Below are positions 8,414 to 17,199 of a DNA stretch of 64,000 bases, piece by piece. A model generated the notes under the pieces. It was not told the origin of the DNA. It saw only the letters and a list, made by a program, of their open reading frames with translations, and searched no databases. The DNA comes from Peptococcaceae bacterium 1109 (GTDB lineage Bacteria > Bacillota > Limnochordia > Darwinibacteriales > Darwinibacteriaceae): positions 449,634 to 513,633 of the forward strand of contig LDJB01000001.1 of the NCBI GenBank assembly GCA_001028815.1, read 5' to 3'. Every line of letters starts with the position of its first letter. Positions within the stretch are counted from its first letter, which is position 1. The position numbers were made by a program, and so were the translations under genes.

Positions 8414-10112
8414 TCAATGGCGTCGCGTGCAGCGCCGGACAGCTTTCGTTTTCGTCATCTTAGTATTGTGCAGCCTGGGCCTTATGGGCCGCCTTGTTTA
8501 TCTGCAGATAGTGAAACATGGGCAGTACAGCGAAATGGCCTTTGCCCAACGGATGAGGCCGCGGGTGGTAGACCCCCAACGGGGAAGCATTTACGATCGA
8601 AATTATAAAACGTTAGCTATGAGTATCGGAGCCGATGCAGTCTACGCCATTCCCACGAGAATTGGCGACCCTCAGGGGACTGCTCAGTTATTGGCTCCGT
8701 ATTTGTCGTTATCGGCCCGGGAGATTGAGGAAAAGCTGCGAAGTGAGACGTCCAGCAGCGTGTGGCTGGCGCGGAAACTCACGCCGGAGCAGGCCCGGGC
8801 AGTACGGGATTTGAAGCTTCCCGGCATTTACCTAGTGGAGCGTCCCCAGCGCTACTATCCTAACGGCACTCTGGCCGCGCACGTTCTGGGGATCACCGGC
8901 ATTGACAACCAGGGCCTTGAGGGCTTGGAGTATTACTACGATGAGTATCTGCGGGGCACCCCAGGCCGCCTCGCGGCAGAGGCAGATGCTGCGGCGCGCC
9001 TTATCCCTGGAGGAGATGCCGCGTTCCAGCCCCCTGTAGATGGACTCGATCTGATCTTGGCCCTTGATTCGGTGATCCAGCACATCGCGGAGAGCCAGAT
9101 CCGAGCAGCGGTGGAGGAAACAAAGAGTGAGCGGGGGGTAGTCATGGTGATGGATCCCCACACTGGAGAGATCCTAGCCAGCGCAGTCTACCCTGCTTTT
9201 GATCCAAATAATTACTCCGCTTATCCCATGAATGTGAGGCGCAACATAGCCATTACAGACCAGTATGAACCAGGTTCAACGTTTAAGTTTGTTACAGCTG
9301 CGGCCGCCTTGGAGATAGGCATCGCCTCCGAAGGAAGTATGTTCTACTCTGGCTCCTCGTGGCAAGTGGGGGGCGGGACCATCCGCAACTGGGACGGCCG
9401 GGGAAGCGGGAACATTACGTTCCGACAAGCGCTAGAGCGTTCGGACAATATTGTCTTTGCTCAGCTGGCAGTGGAAATGGGCCCCGAACGGTTCTACCCC
9501 ATTATTCGAGGGTTCGGGCTGGGAAGCAGGTTGGGGGTAGATTTCCCTGGCGAAGGCCGCGGCAGTGTCGTTGCCCCAGGAGAAGTGAAGTACGGGGAAA
9601 CAATCCGCTGGGCTACCATGGGCTTCGGCCAAGGGGTGGCCGTAACACCCCTGCAGCTGCTTACTGCGATCTGCGCTGTGGCCAACGATGGGATTGTGAT
9701 GCGTCCCCGGTTTGTGAGGGAAATCAGGGACAGCCACGGGCGGTTGGTGGAAAAGTTCGAGCCTGAACCTCTGGGGCGCGCCTTGAGTGAGTCCACTGCC
9801 AAACGCCTAAGTAGCCTTCTTCGCTCAGTGGTGGTCAACGGCGGAGGGAGCCAAGCAGAGATTCCCGGCTATTACTCTGCAGGGAAAACGGGTACAGCAG
9901 AAGTGCCGGAGGCAGGGGGTTACGGGGACGAGCGCATTTCTTCTTTTGTGGGATATGCTCCTGCGGATGACCCAGCGTTAGCAGCCTTGGTCATCTTGTA
10001 CAAACCGCAGACTGAGATCCGCTTCGGCAGCGTCCTCGCAGCGCCCGTGTTCCGGGAAGTAATGGAACAGAGCCTTAACCACTTAGGGATCGAGCGGCGG
10101 GATGTTCGTTAA
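8394..10112 (+). CDS. Class B penicillin-binding protein (FtsI/SpoVD family transpeptidase)
   Basis: Membrane-anchored DD-transpeptidase that cross-links septal or spore-cortex peptidoglycan. It has one N-terminal membrane segment (about residues 15-36), a PBP dimerisation domain (RMRPRVVDPQRGSIYDRN), then the transpeptidase with SxxK in EPGSTFKFVTA (Ser about 295), SDN (about 348) and KTGTA (about 497). No C-terminal PASTA domain follows, unlike B. subtilis PBP2B and SpoVD, so it cannot be assigned to vegetative or sporulation use by domain content. The start is TTG 8394, with GGGAGGAG just upstream, inside the end of ftsL. It would work with the FtsW of the same cluster. Confidence 0.93.
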   Translation: MKLANFDQWRRVQRRTAFVFVILVLCSLGLMGRLVYLQIVKHGQYSEMAFAQRMRPRVVDPQRGSIYDRNYKTLAMSIGADAVYAIPTRIGDPQGTAQLLAPYLSLSAREIEEKLRSETSSSVWLARKLTPEQARAVRDLKLPGIYLVERPQRYYPNGTLAAHVLGITGIDNQGLEGLEYYYDEYLRGTPGRLAAEADAAARLIPGGDAAFQPPVDGLDLILALDSVIQHIAESQIRAAVEETKSERGVVMVMDPHTGEILASAVYPAFDPNNYSAYPMNVRRNIAITDQYEPGSTFKFVTAAAALEIGIASEGSMFYSGSSWQVGGGTIRNWDGRGSGNITFRQALERSDNIVFAQLAVEMGPERFYPIIRGFGLGSRLGVDFPGEGRGSVVAPGEVKYGETIRWATMGFGQGVAVTPLQLLTAICAVANDGIVMRPRFVREIRDSHGRLVEKFEPEPLGRALSESTAKRLSSLLRSVVVNGGGSQAEIPGYYSAGKTGTAEVPEAGGYGDERISSFVGYAPADDPALAALVILYKPQTEIRFGSVLAAPVFREVMEQSLNHLGIERRDVR

Positions 10113-10172
10113 GGAGCTTGGACTGGTATTCTTGTCTATCTGCCTGAATAATAGTGTACGGGAGGCGACATT

Positions 10173-11621
10173 GTGCGGTTACAGGAACTAGTGCAGGAAC
10201 TTGGCACCGTGGTGGGCCACGATGTAGACATAACCAGCATAGTCTACGATTCCCGGGAAGCCCAGCCAGGCAGCTTGTTTGTCGCGGTGCCGGGATTCCG
10301 TTTTGATGGGCATGACTACGCGGCCGCTGCAGTGCAGCGGGGAGCGGTGGCTCTCATGGTGGAGCGCCTCCTTCCTGATCTGCCTGTGCCACAGGTTGTG
10401 GTAGAAGATGCCAGGGCTGCCCTAGGCCTGGTAGGCGCAGCGTTCTACGGCCATCCTTCCCGAAAACTCCGGGTGATTGGGGTGACGGGAACAAACGGGA
10501 AGACCACAACGACATACATGATAAGGTCCATCTTGCAGCGTGCGGGCCATACTGTAGGCTTGATCGGCACTATTGAGACGGTTGTTGGGAACAGGAGCTC
10601 GGCAAGTGAACGCACCACACCTGAGTCCCTTGATCTCCAGAGGATCCTTGCAGAGATGGTGGAGGAAGGCTGCGACTACGCTGTGATGGAAGTATCATCC
10701 CACGCACTAGAACTTAAGCGCACCGATGGCATTGCGTTCCGCTGCGGCGTGTTCACAAATCTCACCCAGGATCACCTGGACTTTCATAAAACCCCGGAGG
10801 ACTATTTCCGCAGCAAAGCCAAGCTGTTTAAGCAGGTGGCGGGCTTTGGGGTGGTCAATTTTGACGATCCTAAGGGGCTCTCCATGGCCGCGGAGTCTAA
10901 GGCGCCCGTTGTAGGATACGGAGTGGAAAGGGAGGCCCAGGTTCGAGCGGGGGATGTTGTGGTAGAGGCAAAAGGTACAGCCTACTCCCTCCACACCCCC
11001 TGGGGAACCGCAAGGCTTAAGCTTCCTGTTACTGGCCAGTTTAACGTTTATAACTCGCTGGCTGCGGCCGCTGTATGTCTTGGGGAAGGTATCAGCTTGG
11101 CGGCGGTTAGGGACGGCCTCGAAGCTTTGCAGGGAGTGCCAGGAAGATTTGAACTAATAGATGTGGGCCAGCCCTTCGCGGTTATTGTTGACTATGCTCA
11201 CACCCCTGATGGCCTAGATAACGTCCTGCGCACCGCCAGAGCTATGACAGCAGGGCGGGTGGTGGTGGTTTTTGGGGCCGGTGGCGACCGGGATCGGAGC
11301 AAGCGCCCCATTATGGGAGAAATCGCTGCTCGCTTGGGAGATCTGGTGATTATTACCTCTGATAACCCCCGCAGCGAAGACCCTGAGGAGATCTGTGCTG
11401 AGATCGCGGCGGGAGTGCGCCGGGCAACAGGTTCTGAGGACTATGTTGTGGAACCAGATCGGAGGACAGCCATTCGGCTGGCTGTCGCCAGCGCAAGGCC
11501 TGGTGACACCGTGCTCATCGCAGGCAAAGGGCATGAGGCCTATCAGGAGATCCAGGGAGTGCGCACGCATTTTGATGATCGGGAAGAAGCCCGGAAAGCG
11601 CTAAAGGAGCTGTACGCATGA
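10173..11621 (+). CDS. murE: UDP-MurNAc-tripeptide ligase MurE
   Basis: Cytosolic ATP-dependent Mur ligase that adds the third amino acid to UDP-MurNAc-L-Ala-D-Glu. It shows the P-loop GVTGTNGKTTTTYM (about residue 105), the carbamylated-Lys region, and ITSDNPRSEDP (about 396). DNPR is the motif of meso-diaminopimelate-adding enzymes, in contrast to the lysine type, so a DAP peptidoglycan is predicted. The start is GTG 10173 behind GGGAGGCG. The stop overlaps murF as ATGA, giving translational coupling. Length (482 aa) is normal. Confidence 0.96.
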   Translation: MRLQELVQELGTVVGHDVDITSIVYDSREAQPGSLFVAVPGFRFDGHDYAAAAVQRGAVALMVERLLPDLPVPQVVVEDARAALGLVGAAFYGHPSRKLRVIGVTGTNGKTTTTYMIRSILQRAGHTVGLIGTIETVVGNRSSASERTTPESLDLQRILAEMVEEGCDYAVMEVSSHALELKRTDGIAFRCGVFTNLTQDHLDFHKTPEDYFRSKAKLFKQVAGFGVVNFDDPKGLSMAAESKAPVVGYGVEREAQVRAGDVVVEAKGTAYSLHTPWGTARLKLPVTGQFNVYNSLAAAAVCLGEGISLAAVRDGLEALQGVPGRFELIDVGQPFAVIVDYAHTPDGLDNVLRTARAMTAGRVVVVFGAGGDRDRSKRPIMGEIAARLGDLVIITSDNPRSEDPEEICAEIAAGVRRATGSEDYVVEPDRRTAIRLAVASARPGDTVLIAGKGHEAYQEIQGVRTHFDDREEARKALKELYA

Positions 11622-12955
11622 AACCGTTGACCCTAGAACAAGCTGCCCAGTGGGCCGGGGGAACGCCCCGAGGAACAGGATTGATTACACACGTTACAAT
11701 TCACAGCAAAACTGCCTATCCCGGCAGCTTGTTCGTTGCCCTTCCAGGAACAAGAGTAGATGGGCATCAGTTCGTTCCTGAGGTGCTGGCTAAAGGGGCA
11801 TTCGCCATGGTCAGAACGGGAGCGGTGGACTTGCCTGGCGTGATCGAAGTGGATGATCCCCTGGTGGGGCTCCAGAACTTGGCCCGGGCTTATCTCGCCC
11901 AGTTTGACGTACCTGTGGTTGCCGTGACGGGCAGCAACGGCAAGACAACCACTAAGGACATGATCACCCGCATCCTTGCGGAGCGCTATGCAGTGCACAG
12001 CTCGGAAGAGAACTACAATAACGAGCTGGGGCTACCCCTCTCCGTCCTGGGCTTTAATGAGAGCCACCAGGCTTTGGTTGTGGAAATGGGAATGCGGGGA
12101 CTGGGCCAGATTAAGGCGCTCACTAAGATCTGCCCTCCCAGCGCTGCGGTAATCACCAATGTGGGCCCCGTCCACTTTGAGCTCCTGGGAACCATGGAGA
12201 ATATCGCGCAGGCAAAGGGGGAGATCCTCGATAATCTGCCCGAAGATGGGTTTGCAGTGCTCAATGGGGATGATCCCTTAGTGCGAAGGCTCGGGCATCG
12301 GACTCAGGCAGAGGTGCTCTTATTTGGAAGAGGCCAGGGAAACGATTTGACACTCAGCAACTTGACCACCGACTCTCATGGCCGGGTTAGGTTTTGGGTG
12401 GAAGGCTTGGGTGCTGCGGGAGAGGTTTCCCTAAACGTCCCGGGGATCCATAACGCGCGGAATGCCGCAGCTGCCCTGGCTGTAGGGCTCAAACTCGGAG
12501 TTCCTTTTTCCCAGTGCCAACAGGCCCTAAAAGACGTAAGCTTGAGCAGTATGCGCCTGGAAGCAGTGCCCACTTCCTCAGGGGCCTTAGTCATAAACGA
12601 TGCTTACAACGCCAGCCCAGCTTCGATGCGGGCAGCCCTGGATACGTTCGCAGCCATGGAGTGCCAAGGCAGACGACTGGCCATCTTAGGAGATATGCTA
12701 GAACTGGGGCGGCTAAGCCGCGATGCTCACCGAGAGGTAGGTGAGTACGCGGCTCAAGTTTGCGATGAGTTGTACTTCGTGGGCCAGTGGGCCGAAACGT
12801 ATCGTCAGGGTGCAGGTGGAGGAAAAGCCTTCGCAAGCGTGGAAGATTTGCTAAACAACTTGCCGCGGGTTGAGTCCGGGGATCTGGTTCTTGTCAAGGC
12901 CTCGCGGGGCCTGCGATTTGAGCGAGTTGTGGAGCGCCTCCAGGAAGGGGATTAG
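11618..12955 (+). CDS. murF: UDP-MurNAc-tripeptide:D-Ala-D-Ala ligase MurF
   Basis: Cytosolic Mur ligase that adds D-Ala-D-Ala to complete the UDP-MurNAc-pentapeptide. It has the N-terminal fold shared with MurE, then VTGSNGKTTTKDM (P-loop, about residue 105), EENYNNELGLPLSVL and VVEMGMRGLGQI, and a C-terminal DAYNASPASMRAALD. Length is 445 aa. The ATG overlaps the murE stop by 4 nt and mraY starts 3 nt after it, so murE-murF-mraY are tightly coupled. It is the last soluble step before the MraY membrane step. Confidence 0.96.
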   Translation: MKPLTLEQAAQWAGGTPRGTGLITHVTIHSKTAYPGSLFVALPGTRVDGHQFVPEVLAKGAFAMVRTGAVDLPGVIEVDDPLVGLQNLARAYLAQFDVPVVAVTGSNGKTTTKDMITRILAERYAVHSSEENYNNELGLPLSVLGFNESHQALVVEMGMRGLGQIKALTKICPPSAAVITNVGPVHFELLGTMENIAQAKGEILDNLPEDGFAVLNGDDPLVRRLGHRTQAEVLLFGRGQGNDLTLSNLTTDSHGRVRFWVEGLGAAGEVSLNVPGIHNARNAAAALAVGLKLGVPFSQCQQALKDVSLSSMRLEAVPTSSGALVINDAYNASPASMRAALDTFAAMECQGRRLAILGDMLELGRLSRDAHREVGEYAAQVCDELYFVGQWAETYRQGAGGGKAFASVEDLLNNLPRVESGDLVLVKASRGLRFERVVERLQEGD

Positions 12956-12958
12956 AAG

Positions 12959-13927
12959 ATGCTGCAGATTTCATCGCCGATGTTGGCTGCGTTGATTGCC
13001 TTCGGTTTGGCAGTCTTGGCTGGGCCAGGCACCATATATTATCTTCGGAGGCTGAAATTCGGCCAACAAGTTCGCAGTGATGGGCCCAAGACGCACCTCA
13101 AGAAGGCCGGGACGCCGTCTATGGGCGGGGTCCTCATTTTGCTTGCGCTTGCTGTTGCGGTTGTGCTCACCAGTTCCATGGGGCGCGACGTTTCCATCGC
13201 CCTCCTCGCCACCTTGGGGTACGGCGTCATCGGGCTTTTGGATGATGGACTGAAGATTATTGCCAAACGTTCCCTTGGCCTCCGGGCCCGGGATAAGTTG
13301 GTAGGCCAGATAGGGATTGCACTGCTTATTAGTCTCTTCGCCTTGTCCCAGGATGGCCTGAACACGAGCCTGATCGTCCCCTTTGTGAAAACCTCCATTG
13401 AACTCCATCCAGTGGTGTTCGTGATCTTTAACATCCTTGTCATGGTGGCCGCAAGCAATGCGGTGAACATCACCGACGGCCTTGACGGCCTAGCTGCAGG
13501 AACCACCGCCACCGCAGCTCTAGCCTTCGCCATCCTAGCGTGGCTTAGTGGAAGCCACGACCTGGCAGTCTTTTTTGCGGCCGTAGCCGGAGCGTGTTTG
13601 GGATTTGCCTGGTTTAACGCCCACCCGGCGCAGGTCTTCATGGGGGATACGGGTTCTCTAGGGCTGGGGGCCGCTTTGGCCGCTGGCGCGATCCTCACTG
13701 GAACCACGCTGTTCCTTCCCATCATCGGCGGGCTCTTCGTGGTGGAAACTTTGTCGGTGATCATCCAAGTGGCCTACTTCCGCTTAACTAAAGGGAAGCG
13801 GGTATTCCGTATGGCTCCGCTTCACCACCACTTTGAGTTGGGGGGTTGGTCAGAAACGACAGTGATGATCCGCTTTTGGCTTTTGGGCTTGGTCTGTGCT
13901 GCAGTTGGTTTGCTGGGTGCCCTCTAG
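12959..13927 (+). CDS. mraY: Phospho-N-acetylmuramoyl-pentapeptide transferase MraY
   Basis: Integral membrane enzyme that transfers phospho-MurNAc-pentapeptide to undecaprenyl phosphate, forming lipid I. About ten membrane segments are evident, with the family motifs TPSMGGVLIL, GLLDDGLKI, NITDGLDGLAAGT, VFMGDTGSLGLG and APLHHHFELGG. Length (322 aa) matches the family. In most clusters murD follows; here the next gene is ftsW, 66 nt on, and the gap contains only the ftsW ribosome binding site. Confidence 0.97.
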   Translation: MLQISSPMLAALIAFGLAVLAGPGTIYYLRRLKFGQQVRSDGPKTHLKKAGTPSMGGVLILLALAVAVVLTSSMGRDVSIALLATLGYGVIGLLDDGLKIIAKRSLGLRARDKLVGQIGIALLISLFALSQDGLNTSLIVPFVKTSIELHPVVFVIFNILVMVAASNAVNITDGLDGLAAGTTATAALAFAILAWLSGSHDLAVFFAAVAGACLGFAWFNAHPAQVFMGDTGSLGLGAALAAGAILTGTTLFLPIIGGLFVVETLSVIIQVAYFRLTKGKRVFRMAPLHHHFELGGWSETTVMIRFWLLGLVCAAVGLLGAL

Positions 13928-13993
13928 GAACAGTGGCTTGTGATACTGAATCTGTTCTGCAATGAATAAAGATAAGGGAGGGGGGCAGGTGAA

Positions 13994-15088
13994 ATGCTTA
14001 CAAGGGGCGGCAAACCCGATATTCTCATCTTTGCGGTAGTGATAGCGCTGCTCAGCGTGGGGCTGATCATGGTCTTCAGCGCTTCATCCATCATGGGTAT
14101 TTCCGATTACGGCGATCCCTACCACTACGTGCAGCGGCAGTCCATCCTCGCGGGAGTAGGGCTGGTGGCTTTGTTCGTCCTTATGCGCATTGACTATCAC
14201 GTCTTTAGAGCCCTAGCCCTCCCAGGCCTCATTCTCTCCTTCGCTCTGCTGGTTCTGGTTTTGTTTGTGGGGCAGGGGTCAGGGGGAGCGACCCGCTGGA
14301 TTCGTTTGGGGGGCTTCAACCTACAGCCGTCGGAGCTTGCCAAGTTTGCCATGATTAACTACGCCGCGGTGTATATCTCCACCAAGCGAGAGCGCATCAG
14401 GGGCTTTTTCGCAGGGCTCTTGCCTCTGCTGGTCATCTTAGGGGTTAAGTTTGGCCTCATTATGCTGGAGCCTGACTTCGGAACAGGGGCTGCCTTGGTG
14501 TTTTCCAGCTTAGTGGTAATCTTCGCTGGTGGTGCCCATATGGGACAGCTGTTCCTCCTCGCGGCTATGGCGGCCCCAGTAGTGTGGCAGCTGATTGCCA
14601 AGGAAGAATACCGGTTCCGCCGGATCATGGCCTTCCTCGATCCATGGGCAGATCCAACTGGTGCCGGTTGGAACGTGATCCAGTCCCTCTTGGCCATCGG
14701 GTCAGGGGGCTTATTTGGCCTAGGGCTCGGGCGAAGCAGGCAAAAGTTTTCCTATCTCCCTGAACGTCATACAGACTTCATTTTCGCGATTCTCTGCGAA
14801 GAACTGGGGTTTGTTGGGGGAGCCTTTGTGGTGCTGCTGTTTTTTATCTTGGCCTGGCGGGGCCTTAAGACCGCACTGAGGGCTCCTGACCTTTACGGAT
14901 CACTCTTAGCCGTTGGCATCACTTCAATGATCGCTTTTCAGGCTATGATCAATATCGGCGTAGTAACCGGTTCACTGCCTGTGACTGGTATTCCCCTGCC
15001 CTTCATCAGCCACGGCGGATCTTCCTTGCTGACTAGCTTAGCTGCGATGGGAGTGCTCCTCAACATCTCTCGGCAGGGCAAGAGCTGA
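13994..15088 (+). CDS. ftsW: Septal peptidoglycan polymerase FtsW (SEDS family; SpoVE-like)
   Basis: Polytopic SEDS glycosyltransferase that polymerises lipid II together with a class B PBP. Visible motifs are the N-terminal GLIMVFSASSIMG, the extracellular GGATRWIRLGGFNLQPSELAK, LEPDFGTG with the essential Asp, and the C-terminal TGIPLPFISHGGSSLL. Length is 364 aa with about ten membrane segments. A very strong GGGAGGGGGG ribosome binding site precedes ATG 13994. B. subtilis has FtsW and the sporulation paralogue SpoVE; the sequence does not show which role this copy plays. murG, usually next, is absent. Confidence 0.95.
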   Translation: MLTRGGKPDILIFAVVIALLSVGLIMVFSASSIMGISDYGDPYHYVQRQSILAGVGLVALFVLMRIDYHVFRALALPGLILSFALLVLVLFVGQGSGGATRWIRLGGFNLQPSELAKFAMINYAAVYISTKRERIRGFFAGLLPLLVILGVKFGLIMLEPDFGTGAALVFSSLVVIFAGGAHMGQLFLLAAMAAPVVWQLIAKEEYRFRRIMAFLDPWADPTGAGWNVIQSLLAIGSGGLFGLGLGRSRQKFSYLPERHTDFIFAILCEELGFVGGAFVVLLFFILAWRGLKTALRAPDLYGSLLAVGITSMIAFQAMINIGVVTGSLPVTGIPLPFISHGGSSLLTSLAAMGVLLNISRQGKS

Positions 15089-15115
15089 GGGTTTCGCTGT
15101 TTTCACCAATACCTA

Positions 15116-15152
15116 CTACCCGCATACTATGTACGGTACTGACTGCGGGTAG
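15116..15152 (+). repeat. 9-bp perfect inverted repeat in the murA leader
   Basis: CTACCCGCA (15116-15124) pairs perfectly with TGCGGGTAG (15144-15152) across a 19-nt loop. The second arm abuts the AGAGGTGAT ribosome binding site of murA. No T-run follows, so it is not a standard terminator; a translational or protein-binding role is possible. Confidence 0.55.
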
Positions 15153-15162
15153 AGGTGATACG

Positions 15163-17103
15163 ATGGCGAAACTAATCATCGAGGGTGGGCACCAACTGAA
15201 CGGGACAATTCGGATTGGCGGCGCCAAGAACTCGGTTTTAAAGCTGATGGCAGCATCCATCCTTGGACATGGATCCTTCCATATAACGGATGTACCAGCC
15301 ATAGACGATGTACGTACCATGGTGGGGGTCCTCAGATCCCTCGGGGTGCAGGCCGCACTCCACGGCAATGAACTGCACCTTGCCGTCAACGGTGTCCAAG
15401 GGCGGCCACCTGAGCGGTTAGTGCAGTCCATGCGGGCATCTGTTCAGGTGATGGGTCCTCTCTTGGCCAGGCTCGGCAGGGCTGAGATCGCCCTACCTGG
15501 CGGCTGCGCCATCGGCTCTCGCCCCCTGGACATTCACCTCGACGGCTTGCGCCGGTTAGGGGCACAGATCGAGGAAGTGGAAGGGAGAATCATCGCCCGT
15601 GCGGAAGTGTTAACTGGGGCCGATCTCACCCTTCGCTACCCAAGCGTGGGGGCCACCGAGAACATCTTGATGGCGGCCACCTTGGCCCGGGGCACAACTG
15701 TGATCCGGAATGCGGCCAAGGAACCTGAAATCGTAGATATTCAAGATTTCCTTAACCGCATGGGCGCCAGTGTACAAGGGGCGGGAACTTCTGTCATTAC
15801 AATCCACGGCGTACCGGACTTGGGGTGTGCAGACTACCGGGTCATTCCGGACCGGATTGAAGCAGGCACCTACGTTATCGCCGCGGCCGCGACCGGTGGT
15901 GAGCTGCACTTGCTGAACGTTGTTCCCCACCACTTGGAGCCGCTCTTGCGCATTCTTACTGCTATGGGCGTACCCATCGAAGTCGGGGAGCGGACAGTGC
16001 GCGTATATCGTGCAGGGCGTTTGCATCCTGCTCAGGTTCAGACTGCGCCTTATCCAGGTTTTCCCACCGATCTCCAGCCTCAGTTTACGGCCTTAACTCT
16101 ACGGGCCTTTGGGCAGAGCATTGTGCGGGAGTCTATCTACGACAACCGTTTTGGGTACACCACAGAACTGCGTAAGCTCGGCGCAGAAATCGCGGTCAGC
16201 CAGAACCGGGCCGTGGTAAACGGCGGGCGGCCTTTGTTTGGGGCAAAACTGTCCGCAGGTGACCTGCGGGGAGGGGCGGCCCTGATCATAGCCGGCCTCA
16301 TGGCCGAGGGCGTGTCGGAAGTGGCGGGCCTCCACCATGTTGACCGGGGCTATGAGAACATTGCTGGCCAGCTGCAGTCCTTAGGGGCTCGTGTTGTGCG
16401 GCTGGAAACTGGGGGGGTATGGTTATTGAATCAGCCAAAGACTAGCTTAGCATTTTTGTTGGTCATCCTCGTTGTTTTAGCGTACCTTTTTCTAAACTCC
16501 AGTTACTTCACTGCTGCGGCTCTCCAGTGGACAGGCCTAGTCTTGCTTGACGGAGCGCAGCTAGATGACTTTGTCGATTTTCAGCCAACCAATGTTCTAT
16601 ATTTGGACAAGGGGGCACTGCAGCGCCGCTTAGAAGAGCATCCATGGATAGAGAAGGCCACCGTGCGGTGGACGTGGCCCAATCACGTGGAGGTGATGAT
16701 CTCTGAGCGTCTGCCCCTGGCTTGGGTCGCTTACGGGGACATTATCTATGTGTTGGACAGAAGTGGTGCACTCATGGCTCCCCCGAGTCAGTTTTCCGTC
16801 CTGGAACTGCCCAAGGTGGTGAATGTGGATCTGACAGCGCAGGCCCAGCTGAAGGCGGCTGCTCGGGTTTTAGCAGCAGTCCCCCCTGGGATGGTAGGGA
16901 CCTTTGCCAGATGGGATGGGGCCAGCCGGGCGCTGGTCACCAAGTCTGGAGTGGAGATCATTATGGGGGACATGGAAGATGTGGAGGCTAAGCTCCTCCT
17001 TTTGGAAGAGCTTTGGCAAGATTTGGCTGCCCAAGGGCTGGATCCTGCAGTCATTGACCTACGGGTGCTTAAAAATCCAGTGGTGCGCCTTAGGCAGCCC
17101 TAG
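15163..17103 (+). CDS. murA: UDP-GlcNAc enolpyruvyl transferase MurA fused in frame to FtsQ/DivIB
   Basis: Residues 1 to about 418 are a full MurA, the first committed enzyme of peptidoglycan synthesis: IGGAKNSVLKLMAAS at the N-terminus, the PEP-binding Cys at residue 115 in LPGGCAIGSRPLDIHLDG, and DIRGGA-type DLRGGAALIIAGL near the end. From about residue 423 the frame continues as FtsQ/DivIB: a membrane segment (about 428-447), a POTRA domain with HPWIEKATVRWTWPNHVEVMI, and the beta domain ending near LDPAVIDLRVLKN. Topology is compatible with one protein: enzyme inside, POTRA outside. The junction is a run of seven G at 16411-16417. With six G, MurA would stop at TGA 16427-16429 and FtsQ would start at the overlapping TTG 16426. 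Fusion, slippage and sequencing error all remain possible. Both domain calls are secure. Confidence 0.88.
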   Translation: MAKLIIEGGHQLNGTIRIGGAKNSVLKLMAASILGHGSFHITDVPAIDDVRTMVGVLRSLGVQAALHGNELHLAVNGVQGRPPERLVQSMRASVQVMGPLLARLGRAEIALPGGCAIGSRPLDIHLDGLRRLGAQIEEVEGRIIARAEVLTGADLTLRYPSVGATENILMAATLARGTTVIRNAAKEPEIVDIQDFLNRMGASVQGAGTSVITIHGVPDLGCADYRVIPDRIEAGTYVIAAAATGGELHLLNVVPHHLEPLLRILTAMGVPIEVGERTVRVYRAGRLHPAQVQTAPYPGFPTDLQPQFTALTLRAFGQSIVRESIYDNRFGYTTELRKLGAEIAVSQNRAVVNGGRPLFGAKLSAGDLRGGAALIIAGLMAEGVSEVAGLHHVDRGYENIAGQLQSLGARVVRLETGGVWLLNQPKTSLAFLLVILVVLAYLFLNSSYFTAAALQWTGLVLLDGAQLDDFVDFQPTNVLYLDKGALQRRLEEHPWIEKATVRWTWPNHVEVMISERLPLAWVAYGDIIYVLDRSGALMAPPSQFSVLELPKVVNVDLTAQAQLKAAARVLAAVPPGMVGTFARWDGASRALVTKSGVEIIMGDMEDVEAKLLLLEELWQDLAAQGLDPAVIDLRVLKNPVVRLRQP

Positions 17104-17199
17104 GAGTTTTTTTCCCTATTTCCGCCCCGCGAAGAGGGAAAAGACTTTCAGGTGTTGAATCAAGGGATAAGGAATTCGTTGCGCAAAGAGGGGGATCCC

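Noticed and set aside
13039-13764. 241-aa minus-strand ORF opposite mraY
   Set aside because: Antisense shadow of a GC-rich membrane-protein gene; composition is S/T/A/P/R without any motif.
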